Origin: JAKZVK01 sp965261065
Lineage (GTDB): Bacteria > Acidobacteriota > Terriglobia > Bryobacterales > UBA6623
Assembly: GCA_965261065.1 (NCBI GenBank)
Contig: OZ253444.1
Coordinates: forward strand, 7,936,001-8,000,000
Length of the DNA: 64,000 bases
Direction of reading: 5' to 3'
A model generated the notes under the pieces. The model was not told where the DNA came from. It did not search any database and saw nothing but the letters and a program-made list of their open reading frames with translations. Each line of letters starts with the position of its first letter. Within the stretch, counting starts at the first letter, position 1. This document shows positions 35,149 through 43,478 of this stretch, piece after piece. The translations under genes were made by a program, and so were the position numbers.

Positions 35149-36525
35149 ATGAGCCCCATCGCTCCGCTTGAATCCTACTATGCTGCCCACGAGACTGACT
35201 TCCTCGACGGCCTCAAGGACTTCCTCCGCATCCCCAGCATCAGTACGCTGCCCGAGCACCGCGCCGACATCGATCACGCCGCCGGCTTCCTCACCGGCGA
35301 ACTGAAGCGCATGGGCATGCGCGACGTCCGCCTGATCGAGGGCGAGGGACACCCCCTCGTCGCCGCCGAATGGTTGCAAGCACCCGGCAAGCCGACGCTC
35401 GTCATCTACGGGCACTACGACGTACAGCCACCCGATCCACTGGATGAGTGGCACTCACCTCCCTTCGAGCCTGAGGTCCGCGGCGGTGATCTTTTCGCCA
35501 GGGGAGCGACGGACGACAAGGGTCAGACCTACATCCTGCTCAAGGCCGTGGAAGGATTCCTTCAGACCGCGGGTAGCCTACCGATCAACATCAAGTTCCT
35601 GATCGAGGGTGAAGAAGAGACCGGCGGCGAGATGATCGACGCCTATCTCCGGCAACAGGGCCACGGGCTCGGGGCTGACGCCGCCTTGTTGTGCGATACC
35701 GAGATGTTCGCACCCGAGCTGCCGACCCTCTGCGTCGGCCTGCGAGGCGGCATCTACACCGAGGTCGCGGTGCGGGGACCGCGCACCGATCTTCATTCCG
35801 GGGTCTACGGTGGCACGGCCCCGAACCCCTTGCAGGCGGTAGCCGAGATCATTGCGCAGCTCAAGGACCCGGACGGAAAGTTGCTCATCCCGGGCATCTA
35901 CGACGATCTCGAACCGCCCACCGACGCCGAGCGCGAGGCCTGGAGCCGGCTGCCGTTTGATGAAAGCGAATACCTCGAGAACGAAGTGGGCTCGACGATG
36001 TTGACCGGAGAGCCGGAATACGGCGTGCTCGAGCGCACCTGGGCGCGGCCGTCGCTCGACGTGCACGGCATCCGCGGCGGCTTCATCGGCGAAGGAGCGA
36101 AAACGGCCATCCCTGCGCGGGCTGTCGCGAAGATCAGCATTCGTCTGGCGCCAAGTATGTATCCCGACGACGTATTCGACAAATATCGGCGCTACGTGGA
36201 AGGGCTGACCCCGAAGGGTACAGTCGTGTCGGTTCGCAAACTCAACGCGGGTCCGCCGTCGGTTGTCGATGCCGGCCATCCTTTGATCCGAGCGGCCGCC
36301 GAGGCGCTGACCGAGGTCTTCGGCACGCCTGCCGTGTTCATCCGCTCGGGAGGCTCAATTCCCGTCGTAAACCTGTTCAAGCAGTTCGCGGGCATCCCGA
36401 CCGTGATGATGGGCTTCGGCTTGCCCGACGACAACCTGCACGCGCCGAATGAGAAGTTCCACTTGCCCAATTTCTACCGCGGTATCCGGGCCGTGGCACG
36501 GTACCTCGAGAAGTTGGGGGAATAG
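35149..36525 (+). CDS. M20-family metallodipeptidase
   Basis: This 458-residue zinc peptidase is of the M20 (ArgE/DapE/CPG2) group. Metal ligands are visible in VIYGHYDVQP (His near 86), GATDDKGQ (Asp near 119), EGEEETGG (catalytic Glu and metal ligand near 153), LLCDTEM, and a late His in LPDDNLHAPNEKF. The dimerisation domain is between about 205 and 325. Such enzymes cleave dipeptides or other small amides in the cytosol. Length and motifs are complete. It stands alone, followed by a terminator-like hairpin. Confidence 0.9.
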   Translation: MSPIAPLESYYAAHETDFLDGLKDFLRIPSISTLPEHRADIDHAAGFLTGELKRMGMRDVRLIEGEGHPLVAAEWLQAPGKPTLVIYGHYDVQPPDPLDEWHSPPFEPEVRGGDLFARGATDDKGQTYILLKAVEGFLQTAGSLPINIKFLIEGEEETGGEMIDAYLRQQGHGLGADAALLCDTEMFAPELPTLCVGLRGGIYTEVAVRGPRTDLHSGVYGGTAPNPLQAVAEIIAQLKDPDGKLLIPGIYDDLEPPTDAEREAWSRLPFDESEYLENEVGSTMLTGEPEYGVLERTWARPSLDVHGIRGGFIGEGAKTAIPARAVAKISIRLAPSMYPDDVFDKYRRYVEGLTPKGTVVSVRKLNAGPPSVVDAGHPLIRAAAEALTEVFGTPAVFIRSGGSIPVVNLFKQFAGIPTVMMGFGLPDDNLHAPNEKFHLPNFYRGIRAVARYLEKLGE

Positions 36526-36532
36526 GCGTAGC

Positions 36533-36556
36533 GCGGATCTCGGTTTTGAGATCCGC
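36533..36556 (+). terminator. Terminator-like hairpin after the M20 peptidase gene
   Basis: A perfect 9-bp stem, GCGGATCTC/GAGATCCGC, surrounds a GGTTTT loop, 7 bp past the stop. Only a short T-run (GAGTTT) follows, so termination may be weak. Confidence 0.55.
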
Positions 36557-36600
36557 GAGTTTAAGATAGTCTTTCGCAGCTACAATACCGTCATATCCAT

Positions 36601-37815
36601 ATGGCCGAATACAACCCTGAGTTGGAGAGCATCGTCCGGGAGCTGAACGAGAAGGCGAGCCCGGATCGGTCGGACACCCGAGCCCCGCGCACCGCCCAGG
36701 CTTCATCGATACCCGCGTCGATGCCGCTGTCCGTTGAGACGGACGTAACGATCGATTCGGACTCGCTCGATCCCGTGTTGCGCCAAGCGGTCGAGCGCAG
36801 CGCGTCGGACCTGCTCCTGGTGGCCGGCTGCCCCGTCGTGCTGCGTGTCAACGGCAGCTTGCTGCACGGCAGCGGACCGGTGCTCGATCACGACGATGTC
36901 AACAAGCTGGTGCTGCCGATGCTGTCGGCGGCGCGCCGCGAGGAGTTGGAAACGCGGCGCTCGTGCGATTTCAGCTTCGTGCGCGAGGGCATCGGGCGAT
37001 TTCGCACCAACGTGCACTTTCAACGTGGCACGTTGGCGGCGGCCATACGGTTGCTGCCGGCGGAGATCCCCACACTCGAGTCACTGCATCTGCCCGCGTC
37101 GCTCGCCAAGCTCACCGAGCGCAAGCAGGGTCTGATTTTGGTGACGGGGCCGACCGGGTCGGGCAAGACGTCGACGCTGGCCGCGCTGATGGGACTCGTC
37201 AATCAGAACTATCCCGATCACGTGGTCACCATCGAGGATCCGATCGAGTACTACCACGTCAACCGCAAGTCGATCTTCGAGCAGATCGAGGTCGGGCACG
37301 ATTGCCATGACTTCGCCGGTGCACTGCGCAGCATCCTGCGTCAGAACCCCGACGTCATCCTGGTGGGCGAGATGCGCGACCCCGAAACCGTCGCCACGGT
37401 ACTGACAGCGGCTGAGACCGGCCACTTGGTGCTCTCGACCTTGCACACCAACGACGCGGTGCAGGCTCTGGGCCGCATTGTCGATCTGTTTCCCAGCGGC
37501 CGGCAAACTCAGATTCGCCAGCAATTGTCGCTGGGGCTGTTGGCAATCATTGCGCAGCAGCTCCTACCGTCAGCCGACGGCCTAGGGCGCTATCCGGCGG
37601 TCGAGATCCTGCTGGCGAATACCGCCGTGCGCCACTTGATCCGCAAGGGCGAAGATCACATGCTGCGCTCGCAGCTCAGCCTGGGCCGCGGCGAGGGCAT
37701 GATCATGATGGAGCAGTCGCTCGCCGACCTGGTGCGAAACGGCAGCATCACAAGGGACATCGCCTCGGCCCACTGCGCCAGCGATGATGAGCTGCAGCGC
37801 TACCTGATGCATTAG
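36601..37815 (+). CDS. pilT: PilT-family twitching ATPase
   Basis: This 404-residue protein is a hexameric ATPase that retracts type IV pili. After a non-conserved N-terminus of about 55 residues rich in Ser, Asp and Pro, the PilT fold begins at LRQAVERSASDLLLVAGCPVVLRVNG. Walker A is GPTGSGKTSTLAAL (near 182), the Asp box is TIEDPIEYYH, Walker B is NPDVILVGEMRDPETV and the His box is TGHLVLSTLHTNDA. The extra N-terminus and lack of pil neighbours distinguish it from a standard pilT locus. PilU is an alternative name. Confidence 0.88.
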   Translation: MAEYNPELESIVRELNEKASPDRSDTRAPRTAQASSIPASMPLSVETDVTIDSDSLDPVLRQAVERSASDLLLVAGCPVVLRVNGSLLHGSGPVLDHDDVNKLVLPMLSAARREELETRRSCDFSFVREGIGRFRTNVHFQRGTLAAAIRLLPAEIPTLESLHLPASLAKLTERKQGLILVTGPTGSGKTSTLAALMGLVNQNYPDHVVTIEDPIEYYHVNRKSIFEQIEVGHDCHDFAGALRSILRQNPDVILVGEMRDPETVATVLTAAETGHLVLSTLHTNDAVQALGRIVDLFPSGRQTQIRQQLSLGLLAIIAQQLLPSADGLGRYPAVEILLANTAVRHLIRKGEDHMLRSQLSLGRGEGMIMMEQSLADLVRNGSITRDIASAHCASDDELQRYLMH

Positions 37816-37864
37816 AGGTCCGACGTCAGGGCGCTCGTCGAGAAGCCGTCAAGCAACCACCACC

Positions 37865-38158
37865 ATGCGGCTTCGTGCAGCCAAGAACCGGCTCAAGGTA
37901 GAGCACTCGATCCTCGACGGCCTGCGGCCCGTGCTCGAGGAACTGCTTGAGGCGAACCCATCGATTCAGTCGATCATTCCCGGCGTGATCCGGCGCGTCC
38001 GTGACGCCAAGGGCAAGGTGAGAATCCGCATCACGATCCCAACACGCAACGGCTGGAAGGGCATCGCTCTCGCCAGCGGCGCTCGCCAAGAGTTGTTTAT
38101 CTCGACGCCGATGTCGAAAGAAGAATTGGAGCAGGCGCTACTTGCCGCGTTGCAGTGA
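37865..38158 (+). CDS. DUF2103-like small protein
   Basis: This 97-residue basic protein begins 50 bp after pilT on the same strand. It has the pattern KVEHSILDGLRPVLEELLE, IQSIIPGVIRRVRD, RITIPTRNGWKGIALASGAR and FISTPMSKEELEQALL, which resembles DUF2103, a family of unknown function often called a predicted metal-binding protein. The metal ligands of that family are not evident to me. Possibly co-transcribed with pilT. Confidence 0.5.
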   Translation: MRLRAAKNRLKVEHSILDGLRPVLEELLEANPSIQSIIPGVIRRVRDAKGKVRIRITIPTRNGWKGIALASGARQELFISTPMSKEELEQALLAALQ

Positions 38159-38502
38159 GGGGCTCGGGCCGTAGCCCCGCCGCCCGAAGTGTCCTCGCGG
38201 GCTTGTCTTCGGGCTCCTAGGGCCTAACCGGATCTAGGTCCTGAGTGCGGTTTTGATGATTAGCACCGGGGGGCGGCTCCGCGACCAACAGACGGGTACA
38301 ATTGAGACTCAGGCTCCTATGCTCTCTGTTCTTGTCCGCTTCGCAGTGATTGCGATCCTTCCGGTCACCTTCGCCAGCCCTCCCATCCCGTCCCCGAAAA
38401 GCCGTTGTTCCACTTCGGCCCGTGTTTGCCTAACACTTTCCCCTTCGGACCCTCCCGGGCCCGTTTTCAAACTTCTCCTTGCTCCTCAAACTCCTACCGG
38501 TT
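38159..38502. other. Intergenic stretch with a truncated signal-peptide ORF
   Basis: A frame from ATG 38319 (plus strand) begins MLSVLVRFAVIAILPVTFAS, a convincing signal peptide. It then runs into low-complexity sequence and on into the IS1380 remnant, stopping at 38559. It looks like the first 20-25 codons of a secreted-protein gene that lost its body when the IS1380 sequence arrived. Nothing else is recognised here. Confidence 0.35.
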
Positions 38503-39441
38503 TCACTTGCGGCGCTCGCAGTGCTTCATGCACCTGCCTGAACAACTCCCCATACGCATAGCCCCGCTCGCCATCGATAACCAGACCTTGCGCACCGTCT
38601 CTCGCACCCGCGCGCCCACCTTCAACAACACCCGCCGGATCGTCTCCGTCGGCGTCCGCGCCCATCCCGTGCCCGCCAACCCCAGCCGCCGCAGTCCCGC
38701 CACCAGCCCATACGCCAGCGACGACAGAGAGAGCCGCAGTTGATTCGCCCTCATCGTCTCCGTGCTCAGGCGGTCGGCGAACAAACTCAACTGCTCCTTG
38801 ATGCGATTCTCCCTCTCGCCCCGCTGGCAGTAAAAGTCTTCATACAATCGCTGGGCCGCCCACTCGTCCGCGCTCAAGCTTGTCACCACGTAGCGCGGAT
38901 TCTCCTTGCCCTCGAGCTGTTCGGCCTTCGCCACCACCCGCCGCGCCCGGCTCCAACTCTTCCGCGTCTGATACGCAAACTCGGTAAACTCGCGCGCCGC
39001 CTGCCCGCTCTGCTGCTGTTTCGCCGCGGCCTGTTGCATCGCCTCCTCGATGAGCGTGCGCAGCCGCTCGTTGCGCGCCAACCCCACCACCTAGTCCACT
39101 CCGTTGGCCTCGCACCAACTCATCAACGCCTCGCTACTGAACCCGGCGTCGCCCCGCACCACGATGCGCACCTGCGGCCAGACTTCGCGGATCTGTTCGA
39201 CGATGCGCTCGATGCGCTGGGGGTCGCGCCGATCGTGGAAGCAAGCGGCCAGCCGCGGCAGCAGGTTGAGGCGTTGATCGACTTGGCGCAGCAGCAGGGC
39301 GCCGGCATCGGAGGTGATGGCGCCGCCATCGAAGCGAGCGACCACGTCGCGGCGGCCGTGGGGTTCAAAGATGAACGAGGTTTGGGTACACTCGGTAGAC
39401 ATCAGGCTGCTTCCTCCTGTTGGTTCTGGTGGCTGAAACAT
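38503..39441 (-). pseudogene. Decayed IS1380-family transposase
   Basis: The N-terminal part (39441-39091) has RRDVVARFDGGAITSDAGAL, typical of IS1380. It then jumps from CFHDRRDPQRIE to IVEQIREVWPQVRIVVRGDAGF, so roughly 130 residues of the usual core are missing. After SWCEANGVD there is an in-frame TAG (39091-39093), and the frame continues as VVGLARNERLRTLIEEAMQQ through DEWAAQRLYEDFYCQRG to the C-terminus. Two lesions make it inactive. A terminal-like sequence, CCTAGCCCGGAAATCTCACC in reverse complement, lies at 39490-39512, upstream of the start. Confidence 0.85.
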
Positions 39442-39560
39442 TCTCCCAACAAATGTTTTATGCCACAGGAAGCAGCCTCATTGCCATCTCCTGGTGAGAT
39501 TTCCGGGCTAGGGGTCTGGTGAGGCTCGGAGCGTCCACGCCTGCACCTGCGCCTTGCGGC

Positions 39561-39815
39561 CTAGCCCACCTGCCGTAGTTCCTCGCGAACGACGCGCCGC
39601 AACGTGTCTTCGAGCGGCTCTTCCACCCGCAGGACGTGCTCCCGTAGCGCGTCATTGATCACGGTCTGGTAGTTCCCTCCGCCGGCGCGATCGACTTGAG
39701 CCCGAAACCACTCCAACAAGTCGTCGTCGAGGCGAATCGTGATCCGGGTCTTTCCTTTCGGAACCCTCACCACACGACCGCGCTTTGCTTTGCTGAAATC
39801 GTATTCCTTTCTCAT
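39561..39815 (-). CDS. brnA: BrnA-type antitoxin
   Basis: This 84-residue ribbon-helix-helix protein has MRKEYDFSKAKRGRV at the N-terminus, the DNA-binding strand and helix TRITIRLDDDLLEWFRAQV, and YQTVINDALREHV. In BrnTA systems BrnA binds DNA to autoregulate the operon and neutralises the BrnT ribonuclease. Its ATG overlaps the reconstructed toxin stop as ATGA, the usual gene order (toxin first). It appears intact although its partner is frameshifted. Confidence 0.8.
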   Translation of the reverse strand: MRKEYDFSKAKRGRVVRVPKGKTRITIRLDDDLLEWFRAQVDRAGGGNYQTVINDALREHVLRVEEPLEDTLRRVVREELRQVG

Positions 39816-40118
39816 CGGCTCTCTCCATGCTGTTGGCGCTCGCTCTGCCGGCGTTCACTGGGCGTCGCTCTCCGGGCCGAGATGACCCGGATCGAGTCGT
39901 CCCGCCAGGTGTAGACAACCCAGCGCCCGTCCCAGCGAGTCCACGCCAAGTGTTACCCAGCGCTCCTCTCCCTCCGCAAAAGGATCGCGCATCGTCAGTG
40001 CCAACTCGTCCTCCAAGGCCGTCACAGCGTCGGCGAAGCGCACGCCGTGCTTACGAACGTTCGACTCGGCCTTGGCAGGATCCCAATCAAACTTCACCCG
40101 TCTCCATTGTATGCACAT
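39812..40118 (-). pseudogene. brnT: BrnT-type toxin, frameshifted
   Basis: The first frame gives VKFDWDPAKAESNVRKHGVR, DPFAEGEERWVTLGVDSLGR, the conserved BrnT N-terminal two-thirds, then leaves the family at ALGCLHLAG. In the next frame the missing end is present: WVVYTWRDDSIRVISARRAT, then PSERRQ, ending in TGA at 39812. One extra base in the GCGC run at 39922-39925 accounts for the shift. BrnT is a RelE-fold ribonuclease that halts translation; the shift should remove the C-terminal basic catalytic surface. A sequencing error is an alternative. Confidence 0.75.
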
Positions 40119-40236
40119 TTGTACCCCAGGGTGCCCGAACTCAGGTGTGAGAACCCCTACTCAAGCTGGTCCCGATCAAGTGCACAGGACAAGAATCTCC
40201 ATTTCCACAGGTGTCCGGTGCGCGAGTATTGCCGGT

Positions 40237-41267
40237 GCTGGGTATCCACTTGACTCAGGTGACCCCAAGATGTAGTGTAGGGCCTGGTGGAGGATTACCC
40301 GCGCGACCAACTCGAATTCGAGTCTCACTTTGCGAGCGAGGAGGCTTACCGCGACTATCTGTTCGCCTTGCGCTGGCCAGAGGGTTTCCGCTGTCCAAGG
40401 TGTGGGCATGAGCGCGCTTGGCCGGTGCGCAAAGTGTGGTTCGAATGCGCTCGCTGCGGGCGGCAAACCTCCGTCACCGCCGGCACGATCTTTCAAGACA
40501 CACGCAAGCCGCTGCGGCTGTGGTTCCGGGCGATGTGGACCATCACCACGCAGAAGAATGGGGCCAGCGCCCTGGGTCTACAGCGCGTTCTGGGACTGGG
40601 CAGTTACCAAACCGCCTGGCCTTGGATGCACAAGCTGAGGCGAGCGATGGTGCGCCCGGGGCGGGAGCGATTGACGGGCCTCGTCGAGGTCGATGAGACC
40701 TACTGGGGCGCTGAAGAAGAAGGGGTAATCGGCCGGCAGACCGAGCGTAAAGCGTTGATTGCAGTCGCCGCGGAAGAGAGAGGCACCGGGCTGGGGCGCA
40801 TCCGCATGCAGCGCGTTCAGAACGCCTCGGCGGCCAGTTTGATGCCCTTCGTCGAGGAGTCGGTCGAGCCGGGCAGCGTGGTTGTTGCCGACAACTGGTC
40901 GGGCTACGATCCGCTCAAGAAGAAGGACTACCAGCGTCGTATCATCTCGATTAACAACCGCCGCGAGCAGGCCTCGCAGCTACTGCCGAGGGTGCACTTG
41001 GCGATCTCGCTACTCAAGCGCTGGATGCTGGGCACGCATCAGGGGGCGGTCAGCCACGAGCATCTGGACTACTATCTCGACGAGTTCGTGTTCCGCTTCA
41101 ATCGGCGCAGATCACGCAGTCGGGGCAAGCTCTTCTACCGCCTTGTGCAGCAGGCCATGGCGGTGGAGCCGACGCCGTACCGCTCGATCGTCGCCGATTG
41201 GGACGCTAAGACGCTGTGAGCCCAACTACAAGATGTTGGGGTCACCTGAGTCAAGTGGATACCCGGC
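40237..41267 (+). mobile_element. IS1595-family insertion sequence, copy 3 (1031 bp)
   Basis: The ends and length are as in copies 1 and 2. The 8-bp target duplication TTGCCGGT is at 40229-40236 and 41268-41275. It lies 118 bp upstream of the BrnT start codon, on the other strand, and 227 bp before the cytochrome P460 gene. Confidence 0.95.
40287..41219 (+). CDS. IS1595-family transposase, copy 3
   Basis: This is a 310-residue protein with the same zinc ribbon and catalytic segments as the other copies. It differs from copy 2 by His for Arg and Tyr for Cys near the N-terminus (FESHFASEEAYRDY) and by Ala for Thr next to the second catalytic Asp (VVADNWSGY). The Thr-to-Ala change beside the active site could affect activity, but the acidic residue itself is kept. 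Confidence 0.92.
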   Translation: MEDYPRDQLEFESHFASEEAYRDYLFALRWPEGFRCPRCGHERAWPVRKVWFECARCGRQTSVTAGTIFQDTRKPLRLWFRAMWTITTQKNGASALGLQRVLGLGSYQTAWPWMHKLRRAMVRPGRERLTGLVEVDETYWGAEEEGVIGRQTERKALIAVAAEERGTGLGRIRMQRVQNASAASLMPFVEESVEPGSVVVADNWSGYDPLKKKDYQRRIISINNRREQASQLLPRVHLAISLLKRWMLGTHQGAVSHEHLDYYLDEFVFRFNRRRSRSRGKLFYRLVQQAMAVEPTPYRSIVADWDAKTL

Positions 41268-41494
41268 TTGCCGGTTAACTAGCTCCGCGAGAACCAGCCG
41301 CGCTGGGCGTCAGAACCCGATGGAGGTCGATCTGTTTTCGATCATCGACATCCCGGTGTAGAGTACGATGGTTGGCGGTGAGCAGGTGTTTGAGGCGTAG
41401 GCAAAGTGGCTCTTACCTATCCAATTCACACGCTTGGTTCAAGCAGGCGACACGGGGCGACAATGGGGGCTGGGCGATAATGGGGGAAACTTCG

Positions 41495-42046
41495 ATGGCT
41501 CGTTCGATGGCAACTGTGCTGGTGGGTTGGGCAACCCTTGCCGGTTTGGCGGTGGCTCTTTTTGCCGCCGAGCCCGGCCCGCGATTCAATGACAACGGGG
41601 AGTTGCTGCGGCCGCGGGACTACCGCGAATGGATCTTCATCGGCGCGACGCTCGGCATGAGCTACGACGAGAACGCAGAGAAACGGAAGCACCCCAAGTT
41701 CCACAACCTCTACCTCGATCCGGCGGCCTACCGCGAGTACCAGCAGAGCGGGCGCTTCCCCGAGAAGACGATGATTGCGATGGAAGTGCTCAGCGCCGCT
41801 TCACAATCGTCCATCAACCGCCAGGGCCATTTCGAGGACGAGTTGCTCGGCGTGGAAGTAGCCGTAAAAGACAGTTCACGATTCGACGAGAGCTGGACCT
41901 ATTTCAACTTCATCGCCGAGGATGGGTCGCAAAAGGAAACCGCGACCGCCTACCCCAAAGAGCGCTGCTGGTCGTGCCACGACGAGCATGCGGCGACGGA
42001 TAATGTGTTTACGCAATTCTATCCGGTGCTGCGCCAGGCTCGGTGA
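41495..42046 (+). CDS. Cytochrome P460-family protein
   Basis: The start at 41495 (MARSMATVLVGWATLAGLAV) gives a clear signal peptide and has GGGGGA upstream; an ATG at 41480 is also possible. The 183-residue exported protein shows the P460 pattern: YREWIFIGATLGMSYDE, FHNLYLDPAAYREYQQSGRF, SINRQGHFEDELLGVEVAVK and a haem site CWSCHDEHAATDN near the C-terminus. Classical P460 haem has an extra lysine cross-link and oxidises hydroxylamine. Most relatives in this group have no tested function, so I claim family only. It stands alone after IS1595 copy 3. Confidence 0.8.
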   Translation: MARSMATVLVGWATLAGLAVALFAAEPGPRFNDNGELLRPRDYREWIFIGATLGMSYDENAEKRKHPKFHNLYLDPAAYREYQQSGRFPEKTMIAMEVLSAASQSSINRQGHFEDELLGVEVAVKDSSRFDESWTYFNFIAEDGSQKETATAYPKERCWSCHDEHAATDNVFTQFYPVLRQAR

Positions 42047-42069
42047 GTCGGAGCCACGAGCCTGGAAAC

Positions 42070-42129
42070 CGAGCCGTGACCGTCAGGAAGCGGTCCGGCA
42101 CGAACCCCCCACGCCACTCGGAAGGCCCT
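42070..42129. repeat. Dispersed repeat, copy B
   Basis: About 60 bp beginning CGAGCCGTGACCGTCAGGAA match 18731-18787. It lies 24 bp past the stop of the cytochrome P460 gene. Confidence 0.55.
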
Positions 42130-42199
42130 ATAACCGAGACAGCGTGCGGTGCCGAAAAATCGACCCTGTTGAAAATCGGGGACTTACAAAACAGCTAAA

Positions 42200-42535
42200 T
42201 TAGAACACCGGCAGCGACGACGTGTCGGGCGGCCCGGAGGGGAACGTGAGGTGCCGCAACAGGTCCTCAGTGCTTCTCATCCTCTCGAACTCCTCGTGCG
42301 CGGACGCACGCATGGTCAGCAGGCAGCGCTCGATCTGATTGTTGATGGCTTCGATGGCGTCGAGCTGCTCCACGCGGAGCAGGGAGATGCCTGTGCGGCC
42401 GCGGTCGCGCTGGCCGAGGTAGGCCCGGACGGCGCGCACCTGGTGCTCGACCAGGGCAATATCACCTGCTTCGAGCGCGGCCAACAGAATCTGGACCGCT
42501 TCGCGGCACTGCTGATAGATGGTTTCGGGGTTCAT
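42200..42535 (-). CDS. Hypothetical small helical protein (111 aa)
   Basis: It starts MNPETIYQQCREAVQILLAA and is predicted to be almost entirely helical up to residue 95, with regular heptad-like spacing (VEQLDAIEAINNQIERCLL). A Pro-rich tail, FPSGPPDTSSLPVF, follows. No signal peptide or membrane segment is present. The size and two-helix pattern recall flagellar chaperones of the FliT type, but no flagellar gene is nearby and I would not assign it. Codon use looks native. Confidence 0.5.
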   Translation of the reverse strand: MNPETIYQQCREAVQILLAALEAGDIALVEHQVRAVRAYLGQRDRGRTGISLLRVEQLDAIEAINNQIERCLLTMRASAHEEFERMRSTEDLLRHLTFPSGPPDTSSLPVF

Positions 42536-42836
42536 GGCGGCTCGTTTCTCTGCCCAACTACTGAGCCTTATCGGAAAGCGCGGGCGCCTCTAGAGTGAAT
42601 CTGCGGCTGGGGCCGCTTGTCGGCTGACATTGGCGAGGCCTTGCGGGGGCTCGGGCGGCAGCCACTTGGGCTGGGGCGATATCCTGTCGCCCAATGGTGG
42701 TGGCTCAGACTTTTCTTTTTGACGATGGAACAAATCCGTCGCCGGTGGTGTCTACAGAAGTGCAGGCGTGAATCGAACAGCTTGCCCGGTCCTGGTAAGC
42801 TGAGGTGGAATACGAACCGGGAGGGGGGACTGTCGA
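42536..42836. other. Upstream region of the ECF sigma gene
   Basis: 301 bp without a gene. It contains G/C-rich inverted phrases (CGGCTGGGGCCGC near 42603) and an ECF-type promoter-like pair at 42727-42755. A GGGAGGGGGGA stretch just before the GTG start serves as the ribosome-binding site. Confidence 0.4.
42727..42755 (+). promoter_or_regulatory. Candidate ECF-sigma promoter (autoregulation)
   Basis: GGAACAA (42727-42733) and GTCTAC (42750-42755) are separated by 16 bp, close to the GGAAC-N16-GTC pattern of RpoE-like ECF promoters. They lie 81 bp upstream of an ECF sigma gene. Autoregulation is common in this group; here it is inferred from the motif only. Confidence 0.4.
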
Positions 42837-43475
42837 GTGTCCCTGAGCCAACCACAAGCACCGAGTTGCGACGAGAACGCTGACTTGCTCGATCGGCTTC
42901 GGGCACGAAGACCGGGGGCGTTCGAAGAACTGCTGGACCTCTACCAGAAGCCGATCTACGGCTTTGTCTATCGGCTGCTTGACGACCCCGCGGACGCCCC
43001 GGACGTCACGCAGGAGGTCTTCATCAAGGTTTTTTGCAAGATCGGCGGCTTCCGCGGAGATTGCGGCTTGAAGTCCTGGCTCTACCGTATCGCCATCAAC
43101 GAAGCGCTCAACCGCCGGCGGTGGTTTAGCCGCCATCGGCGTGCGGAGACGCCGATGGACTCAGTAAACGGCGTGTCAGGCCCTGCGGCGCACGCTTTGG
43201 CCGATAAGGGTAAATCGCCTTTCGATCTCACGTACCGGCGCGAACAGATGGCGCTCGTCGAGCAGACGCTGCGGCAGATGGACGAACGGCTCCGTTGCGC
43301 CGTGCTTCTCAGAGACGTGGAGGGCCACAGCTACAACGACATCGCCGAGATGCTTCAGCTTTCGCTCGGGACCGTGAAGTCCCGTATCCTTCGAGGACGC
43401 GAAGCGTTGAAGCGTGGATTGCAGCAGCATCTGCCGGCCGAGTTGCCCGACGGAGCTGCGCTGCAGACGGAGTGA
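42837..43475 (+). CDS. rpoE: ECF RNA polymerase sigma factor
   Basis: This 212-residue sigma-70 family protein starts with GTG. Region 2 includes FEELLDLYQKPIYGFVYRLL, DDPADAPDVTQEVFIKVFCK and LKSWLYRIAINEALNRRRW. A linker of about 30 residues follows. Region 4 is RQMDERLRCAVLLRDVEGHS, YNDIAEMLQLSLGTVKSRIL and RGREALK. It directs polymerase to stress-response promoters, probably including its own. The anti-sigma gene follows 3 bp after the stop, so the pair is co-expressed. Confidence 0.92.
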   Translation: MSLSQPQAPSCDENADLLDRLRARRPGAFEELLDLYQKPIYGFVYRLLDDPADAPDVTQEVFIKVFCKIGGFRGDCGLKSWLYRIAINEALNRRRWFSRHRRAETPMDSVNGVSGPAAHALADKGKSPFDLTYRREQMALVEQTLRQMDERLRCAVLLRDVEGHSYNDIAEMLQLSLGTVKSRILRGREALKRGLQQHLPAELPDGAALQTE

Positions 43476-43478
43476 GTT

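Noticed and set aside
32631..41267. IS1595 copies 2 and 3 as the ends of a composite transposon carrying HDOD, M20, pilT and brnTA
   Set aside because: Each copy has its own different 8-bp duplication immediately at its ends, so each inserted independently; a composite would share one duplication at the outer ends.
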